Shown here piece after piece: positions 22,036 to 33,403 of a stretch of 64,000 bases of DNA. Each line of letters opens with the position of its first letter. Within the stretch, counting starts at the first letter, position 1. This DNA is from Galerina marginata (lineage: Eukaryota > Basidiomycota > Agaricomycetes > Agaricales > Galerinaceae): NCBI GenBank assembly GCA_023014335.1, contig JAECYW010000014.1, forward strand, positions 1,240,001 through 1,304,000, given 5' to 3'. Under the pieces are notes generated by a model, which saw nothing but the letters and a program-made list of their open reading frames with translations, was not told where the DNA came from and did no database searches. Made by a program: the position numbers and the translations under genes.

Positions 22036-24050
22036 ATGGACGCGCTTTTCTTACCCTTGGCGGACGCTGTCGGCGCCAGTGTGGACCAAATCAAGGTATG
22101 TGGGCAAGAACCTGAACCAGTGGTTCTTTTGTCGAGGAATGAATCTTTGCTGAGCATAGAACTCTTTTTCAGCTTATATCATGTCTACTAATCGCATACC
22201 CACTCGGAACACTGTTCGTCCGGGTACCATCCACCCAACCGGCTTTGCGTCACCTATTCAGCATCTTCGTCGCTATATTCTTCTTCTTCCCCGTCTTGAA
22301 GATATATTCTGCGTTCTTCCAGCTATTGGGTAGCATCTTGGCCACGTATTTCATCGCGAGGTATGACAAGAGCTGGAGAATGCCATGGGTCGTCTTCGTG
22401 TACGTCCCTTTGTTCGATTTGCTGGCATATAACGTAATTCAATTTTAATTTTTTAGCATTGTTATGGGACATTTAACAGTCAAGTAAGTTTCAAGTCTTC
22501 CCAGTTCCCGTCGGCTCTGACTATTTTATTCCTCAAGCCACGTCATTCGCGTAATCTATGGGTTCAGTTATGAAACTATGGAAGTTACTGGTCCTCAGAT
22601 GGTGCTCACCATGAAGTTGACCACATTTGCTTGGAATGTTTATGACGGACGCCGGAAAACCGAGGTGCGTACAGGTGCAGTCGTTATGCACTATATTCTT
22701 ATATTCTACAGGATCTGGATAAGTGGCAACTATCGAAGAGAATCACCCAGTATCCTTCTCTGCTCGAATTCTTGGGATACTCGTATGTTATCCAACAACT
22801 CTTATTCTTCGTTTGCTTAAATCTAGTCAGCTTCTACTTCCCTGGTATTCTCGTTGGCCCATACCTCGACTTCCCAGAATACATGGAACTCATCAACGAA
22901 ACCATGTTCCAACACGCGTACGTAAAGGCTTCACTGAAAGAAGGCCACAGGCTCCCACCTGGGCGTAAACGCGCCGCTTACACGAAGATGGTCATGGGTC
23001 TAATCTATCTCGGATTTTTCGTTGTCTTTGGACCGAAGTATAACTACACCATTTCACTGAAATCGGACTTCGTTAAGATGCCATTGCTCAAACGGTACGT
23101 GATTTCTTCAGTCGTCCTTGATACTCTCTAACATGAATTTTAGCATTGCTCTCTATCAACTTGTTGGGCCGGTCGAACGTGCGAAATACTATGCCATCTG
23201 GACCTTGACAGAGGTTATTCTACTCCCATTTCTCTTTTGACGCATCCTTTCTGACTCTTGCCTATTTTCAGGGTGCAAGTATCCTCACTGGCCTCGGTTT
23301 CACGGACATCATTAACGGCAAAGCCAATTGGGATGGCGCTGCGAATGTGAAAGTGTGGGCGATCGAGTTCCCGTCGAACTTCAAAGTGCTCCTGGACTCG
23401 TGGAACATGAAGACGAACGTGTGGTTGCGCGAGTGCGTGTACAAGCGTGTTACGCCCAAGGGCAAGAAGCCTGGAAATATGAGCCAGATGATCACGTTCT
23501 TTACAAGTGCTTTCTGGGTGCGTTCAATTCGAACTTTTCAGGTTCATCTTCATGTTATTTATGCTGTGATTCTTTGCAGCACGGTATCGCAAGCGGGTAC
23601 TACCTCACCTTCTTGATGGGCGGTTTCATCACCGCTGCAGCCCGACAAGCGCGCGCCAACTTCCGCCCGCTTCTCCTCCCACCCGCGTCGAACCCCAACG
23701 CGTCTCCTTCCTTCCTCAAGCGCGTGTACGACCTCCTTGGCATTGTGTTGTCCGCGATGATCCTCAACTACACCGCGGCGCCGTTTATCCTCCTCACTGC
23801 GACAGACTCGATCACAACGTGGAACAGGCTGGGGTGGTACGGGCACGTTATCGTCATGGGCGGCCTGGTGTTCTTCTACGCTGGAGGTGCGAGCTACTTC
23901 AGGGGGTTGCAGAAGAAGAGGGGGCTCTTGCCACCTGCGAAGGGCAAGGGTGCTGTGAATGGGAATGGGACTTCGACTCCGGTTTCAGAGAAGAACTTTG
24001 TTCTGCCTCCGTCGGTGGATACGATCGTGCCTCCTTCGATTGGGAACTGA
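22036..24050 (+). CDS. ALE1: MBOAT lysophospholipid acyltransferase, ALE1/SLC4 type
   Basis: Nine exons (22036-22095, 22173-22399, 22458-22484, 22538-22664, 22712-22782, 22831-23094, 23144-23213, 23272-23517, 23580-24050) give 520 aa, close to the family's usual size. The protein is strongly hydrophobic with multiple membrane spans. Diagnostic segments are TVNHVIRVIYGFSYETMEVT, SFYFPGILVGPYLDFPEY, WLRECVYKR and the MBOAT catalytic histidine in TSAFWHGIASGYYLTF (about residue 365; intron 8 falls just before this His). ALE1 enzymes acylate lysophospholipids with acyl-CoA at the endoplasmic reticulum in the Lands cycle. The hydrophilic tail is G/N/T-rich. Intron 1 (77 nt) is longer than most of the others. 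Identity is confident; substrate preference cannot be read from sequence. Confidence 0.9.
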
Positions 24051-24765
24051 TGATGTTAATGTTGGTCGACGAGATGAGATCTAGGCGGCTACGGAGCTCC
24101 TTTGAACTCAATAAAAATTAGAGTTGTGAATGCATTGCTTTACGTAATTATGATACCTTTAGTTACTTGCCGCCCGTATTTTTTACATGCAGTTGATCTT
24201 GAAAAAGTAATTGAAGAGTTTTTAGATGACCTGGGCCTTCAGTACTTCAGTAATGCAACGGTGTCACCTCTTAGAGGAGGCAGTCACCGGTCTATGTTTA
24301 AAACGTCCTCCCTTGAATGTTGGTTTCTCTCCACATTCAATGACAATGCAGCTGGGGCAAGGTCCAGCTCCTCGTCCTCTAATCAAAGCGAACATACCCG
24401 AGGCAGCCATAAATGCCAAATTAGAGAAACCAAATGGACACATCTGATTCTGATTCATCGGGGTCCTCTTTTTGTGACAGCGAAGGTCATGTTGCGTGAG
24501 GAGCAGGATCCAGAAAGAAACTTGGATGCGGGCGTGACTCGGAAGGAGCTGTTGATGTTTCAAAACATATCATAATGAATCGAAAAGAAGTGCATATGTG
24601 ACAATAGACGTGAGTAGGGCGACGACACATATTGCATAAAATTCCGACATGGGCCCAAGTCGACCCCTACACAAAACCCAACCAGTCGCCGTTTGCTCTT
24701 GTGTCTTGGTTGGGCAACCCCCACCTCCTCGGATATCACTATTTTGGATTGAGGAAGCAAGGTTT
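24051..24765. other. Convergent 3' intergenic region
   Basis: Lies between the tails of the MBOAT and eL18 genes. Overlapping frames at 24102-24575 (plus) and 24264-24563 (minus) have no known motif and I do not call them. Confidence 0.4.
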
Positions 24766-25549
24766 TTACACCTTGAAACCTCTCGACTTTCGGCGACCAC
24801 GACCTTGCTCGAATTTGCGGCCCTTGGAAGTCGTATAAGGCTTCTTGTTCTTGTGAGGACCTAACGAAGGATCAGTAAGAAAAAGTTATCCCAACGTTTT
24901 AGAATCCACATACCCATGCCGAAGTGCTTGTATGCCTCCCGGGCGGTCTTGACACCTCGTAGCAGCACAGTGTTCGAACCTGTAGGTGCACGGAGAGCAA
25001 GCTGATCGAGGGTGATGGCCTCACCGCCAGCAGCAACGATGCGCTCCCTAGCGGCTTGAGTGAATCGCAGGGCGGCGATGGACAGTTTAGGGACGGTCGT
25101 GAGGCGGATGTCGTCAGTCACTGTGCCGACTTGGACGATGACCTTTGAGGCAAGATCAGGGGTGTTGGCGGTCTCCTTTACGATGCGGGAGAGGGAGAGG
25201 GGGGGGCGGTTGGTTTTTGAGAGGAAGAGACGGTGGAGGATAACCTGATATCATATTATGTCAATTTTAGTATGGTTTGGCTTGTAGCGCAAATTTTGAG
25301 CGGGAAAATACCTTGTTGAAGCTGGCATCTGTACGACGGGCGAGGAAACGGTACAGCTGAACAGAAATAAATATATTTCCCATAAAAATCGCAGAGATAA
25401 CGCGCACCTTCACGAGGAGAAGCAGGTAGGGATCCTCGCTCTTGGGTGCGGTGCGGCTGCCCTTCTTGACGTGGTGGGCGGTAATGTCGATACCCTGTAA
25501 ATATTGTCAGCACTGCCCTGGGGACCGCCAGCGACGACGAGCTCACCAT
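24766..25549 (-). CDS. RPL18: 60S ribosomal protein eL18
   Basis: Five exons on the minus strand (25549-25547, 25494-25408, 25356-25312, 25244-24914, 24860-24766) give 186 aa, the same length as yeast Rpl18. Exon 1 codes only for the start methionine. The protein then reads [53 protein letters not shown], and ends [18 protein letters not shown], all classic eL18. It is a structural component of the large ribosomal subunit. It diverges from the Tra2-type gene across a roughly 350-bp shared promoter. Confidence 0.95.
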
Positions 25550-25896
25550 CTTGGTGGTTGCCGGAATATAGTGTTTGGGCTTGTTGTGGACGAACACTAG
25601 AGGCTTGATGAACTGTACAGGCCCAATTTTGAGTTCGAGCTCCGCCCTAATGCTTCATCGGCGTGTTTTCGGATTCTGCTGCTGGCGTCTTGGGAATTCG
25701 GGGCTGAGTTTTGGATGAGAAAATAGAGAATTCTTCGGAACATGCTGTCCTTCGTTTTCTCTTTCAAAATACCTTGGATTATTCGCAAAATGTTTGAAAC
25801 TACGGAAATCAGCTTGCTTGGCACAGCGTCTCGCGGGCATGTAAATGGGAATTTCGGGCCAAACAAAGCCCAACAACCCTTCTTTGTTCAACCATC
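25550..25896. promoter_or_regulatory. Bidirectional promoter, eL18 / Tra2-type gene
   Basis: The two start codons are 347 bp apart and point away from each other. Short frames inside (25597-25891, minus) look accidental. No canonical TATA box was seen, as is common for ribosomal protein promoters. Confidence 0.55.
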
Positions 25897-27023
25897 ATGG
25901 TGAGTGGCGTGAGTCAGCAGTGGCGCGAGCTCGTCGTTCTCAACGTTCTGCTCGCTTTTTAGTACGACAACCCCTCCACAGCGTCTGTAGACCCTTATTC
26001 CGACGCGTACAACGCGCCTCCCGCCCCAGCGCCCGCCGAGCGCGACCCCGCCCCGCCACGTGGCAGGTCTCGTTCCAGAAGCCCAGTAAGGGCGAGCGCT
26101 AACGGCAATGGCACCAATGGCGACTCTGGGCGGTACAGGAGCCCACCCCCGTACCGTAGCAGACGCTCTCCAGCACCGCGACGTGGCCAGGCTCAACTTG
26201 TCAGTCTTTTTTCCCCTTTTTTCCACCTGTCTTTCAACTGTGTTGATAAGTCCAAGCAGCAGCCCAATCCCACTGCCGTGCTCGGAGTCTTCGGACTGAG
26301 CATCCGTACACAGGAGCGCGACCTTGAAGACGAGTTCAACAGGTATGGCCGTGTTGAAAAAGTCACCATCGTTTACGATCAGAGGGTGAGTCATCTTGAG
26401 TCAATCCTGTGCTAAACACGATGCTGAACACGTGTTTCACAGTCTGACCGCTCCCGTGGCTTTGGCTTCATCCGCATGTCCACCGTCGAGGAGGCCACGA
26501 AGTGCATTGAAGTCTTGAATGGCATTGTATGTACTCCACTTGTTATTTGTCTAACTTGTCACTGATGTCTGACCTGTAGGAGCTCAATGGTCGCCGCATC
26601 CGTGTTGACTATTCGGTTACTGACCGCCCACACGCTTCCACCCCAGGAGAATACATGGGTCATCGTCGCTCCGGCCGTGATTCTCACCGCGACCGCGACA
26701 GGGATCGTGACAGGGACCACAGGGATCGTGACTATCGTCGCGGTGGTGACCGTGACCGTGACCGCGACCGCGGCGGCGACAGGGATAAGGACCGTGATGG
26801 CTACGGACGGGACAAGGACTGGCGAGACCGTCGCAGCCCTCCTCCATCCAAAAGCGGCAGGTACTCTCCAGACTACCGACGCCGCAGGAGCTACTCTAGG
26901 AGCCCGCCCCCGAGGGGCAGCAGTCCCCCTCCCCGTGGCTCGGCTAACGGCGGCGGAAGGGACTACGACGCTCCTTCGTCGAACACCCCTGTCGCTGCTG
27001 CTGCCGACAACGGTCGTTGGTAA
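25897..27023 (+). CDS. Transformer-2-type RRM splicing factor
   Basis: Exons 25897-25899 (ATG only), 25963-26199, 26257-26385, 26443-26526 and 26580-27023 give 298 aa. An N-terminal Pro-rich and RS region (GRSRSRSP) precedes one RRM. RNP2 is VLGVFGLS, RNP1 is SRGFGFIRM, and the RRM ends with GRRIRVDYSVTDRPHASTPG followed by EYMG, the linker typical of Tra2. The C-terminal tail is a long run of RD/DR dipeptides, then SPPP and RS repeats. Tra2 proteins bind purine-rich exonic enhancers and promote splice-site choice in the nucleus. The tail is an alternating-charge low-complexity domain, likely condensate-prone (inference). Confidence 0.88.
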
Positions 27024-28713
27024 ACGCTGGCAGCCTTGCCGCTAAACCTACTCAGGCCGATGCAAGTCTATATCGGTCTGGAATGGTACGAACGTGCCTT
27101 GTTCCATACTGTTTGTGATCCTATGTTCTTTTTTATTCTTGCCTTCCCCCTTTTCTATTGACTTCTTGTTTTGTTTCAATTCTGCTCTCATCTGACCGTA
27201 TCTTTTTATTGCGTCCTTTCGTCGAGGTGGCCGTGGCCGTTGATCGTCAGTTCGGGTTCAGGGTCAAAGGAACCACACAGAAGAAAGGACAATCAAAAGT
27301 TTAATAATCATATAATTCGGGGCAAGAAAAGAAATTAAAGCGTCTGGCGCTATCTGCAAAACCCAAAAAATGAACAATTCCTTCCGTCTCTGTCTCCCGT
27401 CGTCTACAGCTCTTCTCCAAGTTGTCAAGTTTGCTCCTCCAGTCCGTCGCTAGTAATATGTTTGCAAGTTACAAGATTATATCTCCTACCTGCCGTTATC
27501 AAAACGCAAGATCTGAAAGAAAAAGAATGAACACTGGTCTGTCCATTGGTTGCCGGGGGCCTATCCTCACCTCCCATTGTATTCAAGGATCTCGTCAGGC
27601 AGGTTATTTTGCAGATTGTTAACACAAGGACGGAGGGGATCGTCTTGGCTGTGCGTTCGTCCAATTCGGATGTCCCACGATGTCCCTCCAGGAAACCTTA
27701 TTACGTTGGGGGCGCGGGCGACCCGAAAAAGCAAATATTATTAACCTTCAAGATGGGAAAGAAGAACGGTCGTCCAATCAGGTTTTTCGATTGTGGAGAA
27801 AATAAGCGCCCACAAGGGAGTAGCCGAGTTCCTTGTTTTTTTCGACTTCTGAATGTGGGTTCACGCTGATGGGATGTCTTTATGTCTGGCCGGTTCCTTA
27901 TCGTTATCAGGATTCTCCGTCAAATGATGTGCATCTGCGCTTTTCCCGTCAGGTGTGGGGGGGAGCATTGGGAGCGTGCAACTTGAAGATCTTAGATGCC
28001 TTTCGACGTATTTATGTCAGTGTGGTCGAGGGTGCCTCTCCACGTTGGTGCGTTCGCCGCCTGTCTATGCTTCTGTTCTCCTCACCTTGCCTTTTACTGG
28101 GTTACTCGCCATCTGTCACCGTCGTTGTCCTATTTTTGGCTGCGCACCGCGCTCTTTGTCTGTCTGTCGTGTGGTTGTGATTGTGGGTTAGCCCGGGTGA
28201 GTTGTATCAGTATTTTTGTCGTCGTGTCTGGTCCATATCATTCTGGACACTATGTTGACTTGTGCATGTGTATTCGTTCTTCCCGCGTTTCATGTTAACG
28301 CTGCTGAGATCACGATCTATTGTCTGTCCCGCCGTTTTTGTGCTTGACGGAGCGATCTTCGTGTTGGAGCATACTCGTTGTGTTCATCGTTCGATAGAAA
28401 TGTTATGTTACTTACGACTCCTTCGTGTAAGCTATTGCTCTCGTCTATCTAATTCACCTTTGGTCCTGTGCGTCTTGATGCCCAGTGGAAGTCGGTCATG
28501 CGCTGGTCTGAGCAAGTCTGCGCGATGGGAAATTTTATGCGTCAATCTGTGTGTGACTGCAACTCTGAGCGAGTCTGTGCCTTTGCAGTTCGACGCAGAA
28601 CTGGACAATCATCTGAGTTCGAAATTCTCGTCGAAGACGTCATCGAAACGACTTCTTGGCTTCCAGTTTTCTAAGTTCTTCGATTCACCGTCGCGTCGAC
28701 TCTCGCCTGCCTC
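27024..28713. other. Intergenic sequence, no supported gene
   Basis: It begins with the 3' UTR of the Tra2-type gene. A long open plus frame covering 28262-29323 has no start methionine context, no domain, and is crossed by better-supported introns, so I do not call it. Confidence 0.4.
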
Positions 28714-28723
28714 ATATATAAAA
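28714..28723 (+). promoter_or_regulatory. TATA box upstream of the microprotein gene
   Basis: ATATATAAAA at 28714-28723 is followed by a C/T-rich leader tract from about 28740, the usual arrangement of a strong fungal promoter. No ATG occurs between this tract and 29085. A leader intron (donor GTAAAT near 29000, acceptor TTTTTACTTAG ending at 29054) would join the leader to the first coding exon. Confidence 0.45.
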
Positions 28724-29084
28724 CAACGAATTCTACATTCCCCATTCTTCCTTCCTTCCTTCCCCCCACTACCTCCCCGTACCATCTCCCCTCTCGTCCT
28801 AGTCAGCGCTCGCCGTTGTCACCCACGTCGGTCCCTTTCCAGAAGACAGTGGCGGCAGTCCAGACTCCAAACACTCCTTCGAAGGCTGCCTAAACCGTTC
28901 TTCCCCTTCCCCTTCCCCATCCTCAATCGCAAGATAAACCATTCTCTAGGCGTCTTGCAGCGTGGGATCGGATTTAGAGACGGTGTTCGAGGTAAAAAGG
29001 TAAATCCACTCACGAATTTTTATCCTCATTTTGCGATCACTCGTTTTTACTTAGTTCTTGCCCATCCCGTCGTTGGAAGCTTGG

Positions 29085-29365
29085 ATGTACGACTCGGTAA
29101 GAGGGTGTCTAGTCTGTTCTTCAAATACGCTAATCATATTCAAGGTATTCCAAAGTCGACTATATGCGCCTTTTTCGACGAACCTCAAATACATTGTGAG
29201 TTCGAGTGTTCCTCAGACTCCTCCTTGTACGTCTTCCTAACTCTAAGTCTTTTGCAACCGCAGTATCTGGCACTGCGCTGGGTTAAAGGTGTGTCTATAT
29301 ACTCTCGTTCTCATTGCCGTTGACTGAATGCACCTGCTTCTCCTCTAGAATTTTCTATTCGGTGA
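29085..29365 (+). CDS. Candidate 34-aa microprotein, four exons
   Basis: Exons 29085-29096, 29145-29195, 29264-29288 and 29349-29365 are separated by introns of 48, 68 and 60 nt with good borders (GTAAGA..CAAG, GTGAGT..CGCAG, GTGTGT..CTCTAG). Joined, they form one open frame ending at TGA. The product starts MYDSVFQSRLYAPFST and continues with a basic, aromatic amphipathic stretch containing YLALRWVKEF. The frame is open upstream of the ATG to the acceptor at 29054 as well. The length and helix would suit a small membrane-associated subunit, for example in mitochondria, but I do not recognise the family. An alternative is the tail of a longer protein. Confidence 0.4.
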
Positions 29366-29483
29366 TTGGTGAAGCCTGTGCGGAGACGATGGGTATATTC
29401 AGCGGGGTTTATTTACGAGAACGATGTACTAGTAGATTGTGAAATATACGCATCTTACCTCATTTAATCTCAGATACGAGCAG

Positions 29484-31475
29484 ATGAGCACAATAAATTC
29501 TGTACGCGAAAACCTGGACCGATTTATTAATAGAACGCTGCCCAAAATCACACAGAAATCCACAGAAAAAAATCTGCACAGGGAAATTTTCGGTGGTTAT
29601 CTGCATGCTCAGCTGAGCTCAGATAGTCGCCGACCAGCCCATGACCGACTTCCACTGGGAAGCTTGATGTTTTGTCCAAGTTTACATAAGCTCCCGATGT
29701 TTACTGCTCCCGACAAGCTCTTTGACCTATTTACAGTTCATTCCGTGGTTACTTTCCACCACCTTTCAACTGTCATCTCCAACCGACATGACCTCTGTGT
29801 CGCAGCAGGCAATATTCACCCGTGCGTATCGATTCCAACCCTTACAGATGCTGTAAAGAGTTTGCACGTTTACACACCCTTGGATCCAGCACGAAGATTC
29901 CCATTAAGTCATGACCTGCTGTGGCTCACACTGGATATCAACGCAGATATGTACCAAGAATCCGAGAGGAAACTCCCAGCTCTTACCACCCTCCGACGCG
30001 CATCACAAGTCTCCTCTTTTTGGAGAGAGGTCGCTCTTTCAGCCTCGTCGTTGTGGGGGAAGATCATCAACCTCAACCAGCTCAATCAGAAGACGTGTTA
30101 TTGGAGAATTGAAGTCCTGCGCAGATCAGGAAAATCTCCTCTCTGTGTGCAGGGAATGACAGGGAAAAAGAAAGCGAACTCTTATTTTTTTGCCATGATT
30201 TTGACCGACCACTGGGGAAGGATACGACGCCTCGACCTGGATCCATGGGGTGAAATCGACTATATCGGACACCAAGTTGTTATCGACTTATTTAGTCAAC
30301 CAGCACCTCTCCTGGAGAAGTTCAATGTCCCTACTTTCTACCACAGCGGCGTCATAGGCGAAGGATATCGCATTTTCTCCGATAAAGCGCCATGCTTGCG
30401 TAGTTTCAAGCATTTTATAACTAGCGGACAAATGCCGTCACATCTTCGTGCTCCGTGGATGCCTCAACTTCGCAGCCTCTTCCTCAATCACCGAATCAGC
30501 GCTCGTCAATTACTCAACGCACTTTCAAGTACTCCGTTGTTGGAAGACCTCACAGCCAGATTTCAACTAACGAAGGACCCAAATCCCACTCCCTTGCCTG
30601 TGGTGATGCTGCCCCGTCTAAACCAACTATATTTCGACGCAGCCGGTGCGAGAGAATGGATTGATATATTGTCGAAATTAACACCAGCCGTCGAATGCTC
30701 CTTGCGATTCGTTCTGACTTTGGACTATTCACAAAGTTCCTTAACCGCCGCAGATATATCAGCTGCATTTTCCCTCCTTTCCGACTACTTTGACCGCCAT
30801 TTTAACACCCGCGAAAATCTGTCGGTTGGCCTGCACTTCATGGCACATGGTTTTGACCTATTCGACAATGAGACAACTCCTATAACGAGGGTTGAATCAT
30901 CCGAAACGGACCTTGAAGCGTTTGACTTTCTCCTGGGCCTGGCCTCCACTTATCCAGGCAGTTCTCTCTCCTCGGCATTTCTTGGATCTATATGCCTACA
31001 TAACTGGCACAAGGTCGAAACTTTGGACTTACTTGTAGAGAACTACCTCGACTACTCCGATATCAATTTCATAAAACTTCTCTCGTCTTTAACGTCACTG
31101 AAGTTGCTTGTCGTCCGCCCACGAACACTTCAACTTCTTTTAGATAGTATGTTCGCCGTCCCAGATGTCCTGCTCCCATGCCTACGACAACTCCGCTACG
31201 TTCCTGACAAAGCCCGACCCAACTCACCCGTGCTAGGCGTATTTCTTACCCTTAGAAAAAGGATCGGATATCCTATAGACGTACTTGAAATAACTGGGTT
31301 TCATGTGGCCAACCGGAGCTTCCGATATCTCGACGCCATTCTCGGCCTGAAGGTGGTCTGGTGGTTCAAAGGCGCCCTAAATGAGTATCATTGTGGGAGT
31401 GGAATACCAGAAGTCCTTGACTTTACTCACAGCAAGAAATATTTTAACCACCCAGGTCCACGAGGAAAAACCTAA
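29484..31475 (+). CDS. F-box-like protein, convergent paralogue 1
   Basis: An uninterrupted frame from ATG 29484 encodes 663 aa. The conserved part begins near residue 139 with LSHDLLWLTLDINADMY, then LTTLRRASQVSSFWREVALS and ASSLW, the usual agaricomycete F-box/LRR-like head. It continues with irregular LRR-type beta-alpha units. It is clearly paralogous to the minus-strand gene at 31790-33403, sharing for example WREVALSA, LLEKF and YRCGSG/YHCGSG...PEVLDF near the C terminus. The long N-terminal extension is absent from that paralogue, so translation may start later or an intron may be missed. Likely an SCF substrate adaptor or an orphan LRR protein. Confidence 0.65.
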   Translation: MSTINSVRENLDRFINRTLPKITQKSTEKNLHREIFGGYLHAQLSSDSRRPAHDRLPLGSLMFCPSLHKLPMFTAPDKLFDLFTVHSVVTFHHLSTVISNRHDLCVAAGNIHPCVSIPTLTDAVKSLHVYTPLDPARRFPLSHDLLWLTLDINADMYQESERKLPALTTLRRASQVSSFWREVALSASSLWGKIINLNQLNQKTCYWRIEVLRRSGKSPLCVQGMTGKKKANSYFFAMILTDHWGRIRRLDLDPWGEIDYIGHQVVIDLFSQPAPLLEKFNVPTFYHSGVIGEGYRIFSDKAPCLRSFKHFITSGQMPSHLRAPWMPQLRSLFLNHRISARQLLNALSSTPLLEDLTARFQLTKDPNPTPLPVVMLPRLNQLYFDAAGAREWIDILSKLTPAVECSLRFVLTLDYSQSSLTAADISAAFSLLSDYFDRHFNTRENLSVGLHFMAHGFDLFDNETTPITRVESSETDLEAFDFLLGLASTYPGSSLSSAFLGSICLHNWHKVETLDLLVENYLDYSDINFIKLLSSLTSLKLLVVRPRTLQLLLDSMFAVPDVLLPCLRQLRYVPDKARPNSPVLGVFLTLRKRIGYPIDVLEITGFHVANRSFRYLDAILGLKVVWWFKGALNEYHCGSGIPEVLDFTHSKKYFNHPGPRGKT

Positions 31476-31789
31476 ATTGCTTATTTGCCAAAATAAGTTG
31501 TAATCAGTATGGGCGAAGTGTCCCCGAACTGATGTCAACTTACTTTGCCAAACCAGCTCCTCATAAGTTATTATCTTCTTTCTTGAATTGCCCCCAATGG
31601 ATCACCACCTTCAGGCTAATTATAAGGAATGCATCGGTGAATTGGATATCTCTGACTCGATTTTGACCCATTCCCTGTTACAGTAGCTTCGGTGCTTACC
31701 GTGTACATGGACAAACTAAATAAAATTGCCTAGCTACTCAGCGATAAAAACTTCACCGAAGATCGAAGTTTACCTACAATAGCTGTAAT
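31476..31789. other. Short spacer between convergent paralogues
   Basis: AT-rich shared 3' region of the two F-box-like genes; nothing else recognised. Confidence 0.4.
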
Positions 31790-33403
31790 TCAAAAAAAGT
31801 CGTCCTCATCACTGTAATCAACGCTTTTACTGGCAAAATCAAGAACTTCAGGTTCCCCACTGCCGCAACGATACTCCACCTTTTTATCCGTTCTTTGCCA
31901 CTCGTCATAGGACCACCAAACCACAGTCAGGCCGCAGTAAATGTCTAAAAATTGGAAGTCCTTATCCCATATGGAATCCCCGCTTAAATGAAGTACACTT
32001 ATTGGTCGTCCGACTTTTTTCCTGAGTTTGAGGAATGGTTTGAGGATGACCGAATCGGACAGCTGGGCAGCCTGAGTGACGTAGCAAAGATCCTGAAGGC
32101 ACGGGAACAGCGTGGAGGCGAGGAGTGTCGGAATTCTCGAAAGAAGTTGAAGTGTTCGCGGATAAACCGTCAGCGACGTCAGCGACGTCAGAGACGAGAC
32201 AAACTTGATGAAACTGATATCTGATGGACCTATGTGGTCCTCGATGGATAAGTTCAAGGTTTCAACGCTGTTCCAGCGGCCTTGGCCCATAGATTCAAGG
32301 ACACTCGGCGATGCACGACTTGGAAAGGGTGAAGACTGGGACAAAAGAAACTCAAATCTCTCAAACCCGACGTCGTCCGATTCAAGTTTCGGAAACGCGA
32401 TCTTCTCTTTGTCAAATACAAGGATTGATTTCTGTGTAATGCGGAGCCCAAGGGAAATTGCCTTGCACATGTTGAAGTGTCGCTGAGAATAGTATGAAAG
32501 GAGGGACATCGCTATAGCCATATCCGTGGCAGTCAAGCCGTCTTCGCGATCGCCCAAATCCAAGAGAAATCGTAAGGAGCAATCCGTCGCGGGTGTAATT
32601 TTCGATAAGATATGGATCCACTCTGTGGACCTTGCTGAGTTGAAATATAGCTGGTTTAGACGAGATGCCGTTACCACAGGTAAGGGATTTATACGTGGAT
32701 CCTCTATCAAGGGACACATAGCTGTGAGGCTTTCGAGCAAGGTCATATTCGTAAGGGCGTCAAGTAACTGATGGCCGCTAATCGGGTGAATGAGGACCAG
32801 TCTGCGAAGTTGGGACATCCAGGGAGCATGGATATGTGATGCAATTTTCGTAAAATGCTTAAAATGCCGCAAGGCTGGTGCGTTATCGGAGAAAATGCGA
32901 AATTTGCCGTCAACGAGGAGTCCACGGCGAGAACTGGAGTTCAAAATCGGAACTGTAAACTTCTCGAGAAATGGAGCCGAGCGACTGAATAAGGCGACGA
33001 GAACTTGAACTCCGATATACTCAATACTCCCATATTTTTCCAGATCGAGAATTCGTATTCTGGCCCAGTGGATGGTCAAAATCGATGCGAAAAATTCTGC
33101 GGACTGGAGGTCTCTGCCCGTCTTCCCCTTAACACAAAGAAGAGATTGTTTTGACCTTTTCAGGACCTCGTCTCTCCAGTTGCTCTTTTTCTGATTTAGG
33201 TGATTGAGGTTGATTACACTCCCCCACAACGATGCGGCGGAGAGTGCGACTTCCCTCCAGGACGCTGAAACTTGAGAGGTCATGCGAAGCGTAGTGAGAG
33301 CCGGGATCTTCTCTTCGGATTCATGATACATATTGGCGTTGATATCCAGGATATGCCAGAGCAAGTCATTATTCAACGAAAATTTTTGTTCTGCCAAAAT
33401 CAT
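31790..33403 (-). CDS. F-box-like protein, convergent paralogue 2
   Basis: A single open frame of 537 aa starts at ATG 33403-33401. The F-box-like head starts almost at the N terminus (LNNDLLWHILDINANMY, then LTTLRMTSQVSASWREVALS). It is followed by LRR-like repeats and ends with GSGEPEVLDFASKS and an acidic tip. It is tail-to-tail with its paralogue at 29484-31475, which suggests an inverted local duplication. No intron is needed, unlike most genes in this window. Confidence 0.65.
   Translation of the reverse strand: MILAEQKFSLNNDLLWHILDINANMYHESEEKIPALTTLRMTSQVSASWREVALSAASLWGSVINLNHLNQKKSNWRDEVLKRSKQSLLCVKGKTGRDLQSAEFFASILTIHWARIRILDLEKYGSIEYIGVQVLVALFSRSAPFLEKFTVPILNSSSRRGLLVDGKFRIFSDNAPALRHFKHFTKIASHIHAPWMSQLRRLVLIHPISGHQLLDALTNMTLLESLTAMCPLIEDPRINPLPVVTASRLNQLYFNSARSTEWIHILSKITPATDCSLRFLLDLGDREDGLTATDMAIAMSLLSYYSQRHFNMCKAISLGLRITQKSILVFDKEKIAFPKLESDDVGFERFEFLLSQSSPFPSRASPSVLESMGQGRWNSVETLNLSIEDHIGPSDISFIKFVSSLTSLTSLTVYPRTLQLLSRIPTLLASTLFPCLQDLCYVTQAAQLSDSVILKPFLKLRKKVGRPISVLHLSGDSIWDKDFQFLDIYCGLTVVWWSYDEWQRTDKKVEYRCGSGEPEVLDFASKSVDYSDEDDFF

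Noticed and set aside
25888..26394. 168-aa minus-strand frame
   Set aside because: Antisense to the exons of the Tra2-type gene; no domain.
28262..29323. 353-aa open frame
   Set aside because: No domain, T/C-rich composition, and it overrides well-formed introns and a TATA/leader structure.
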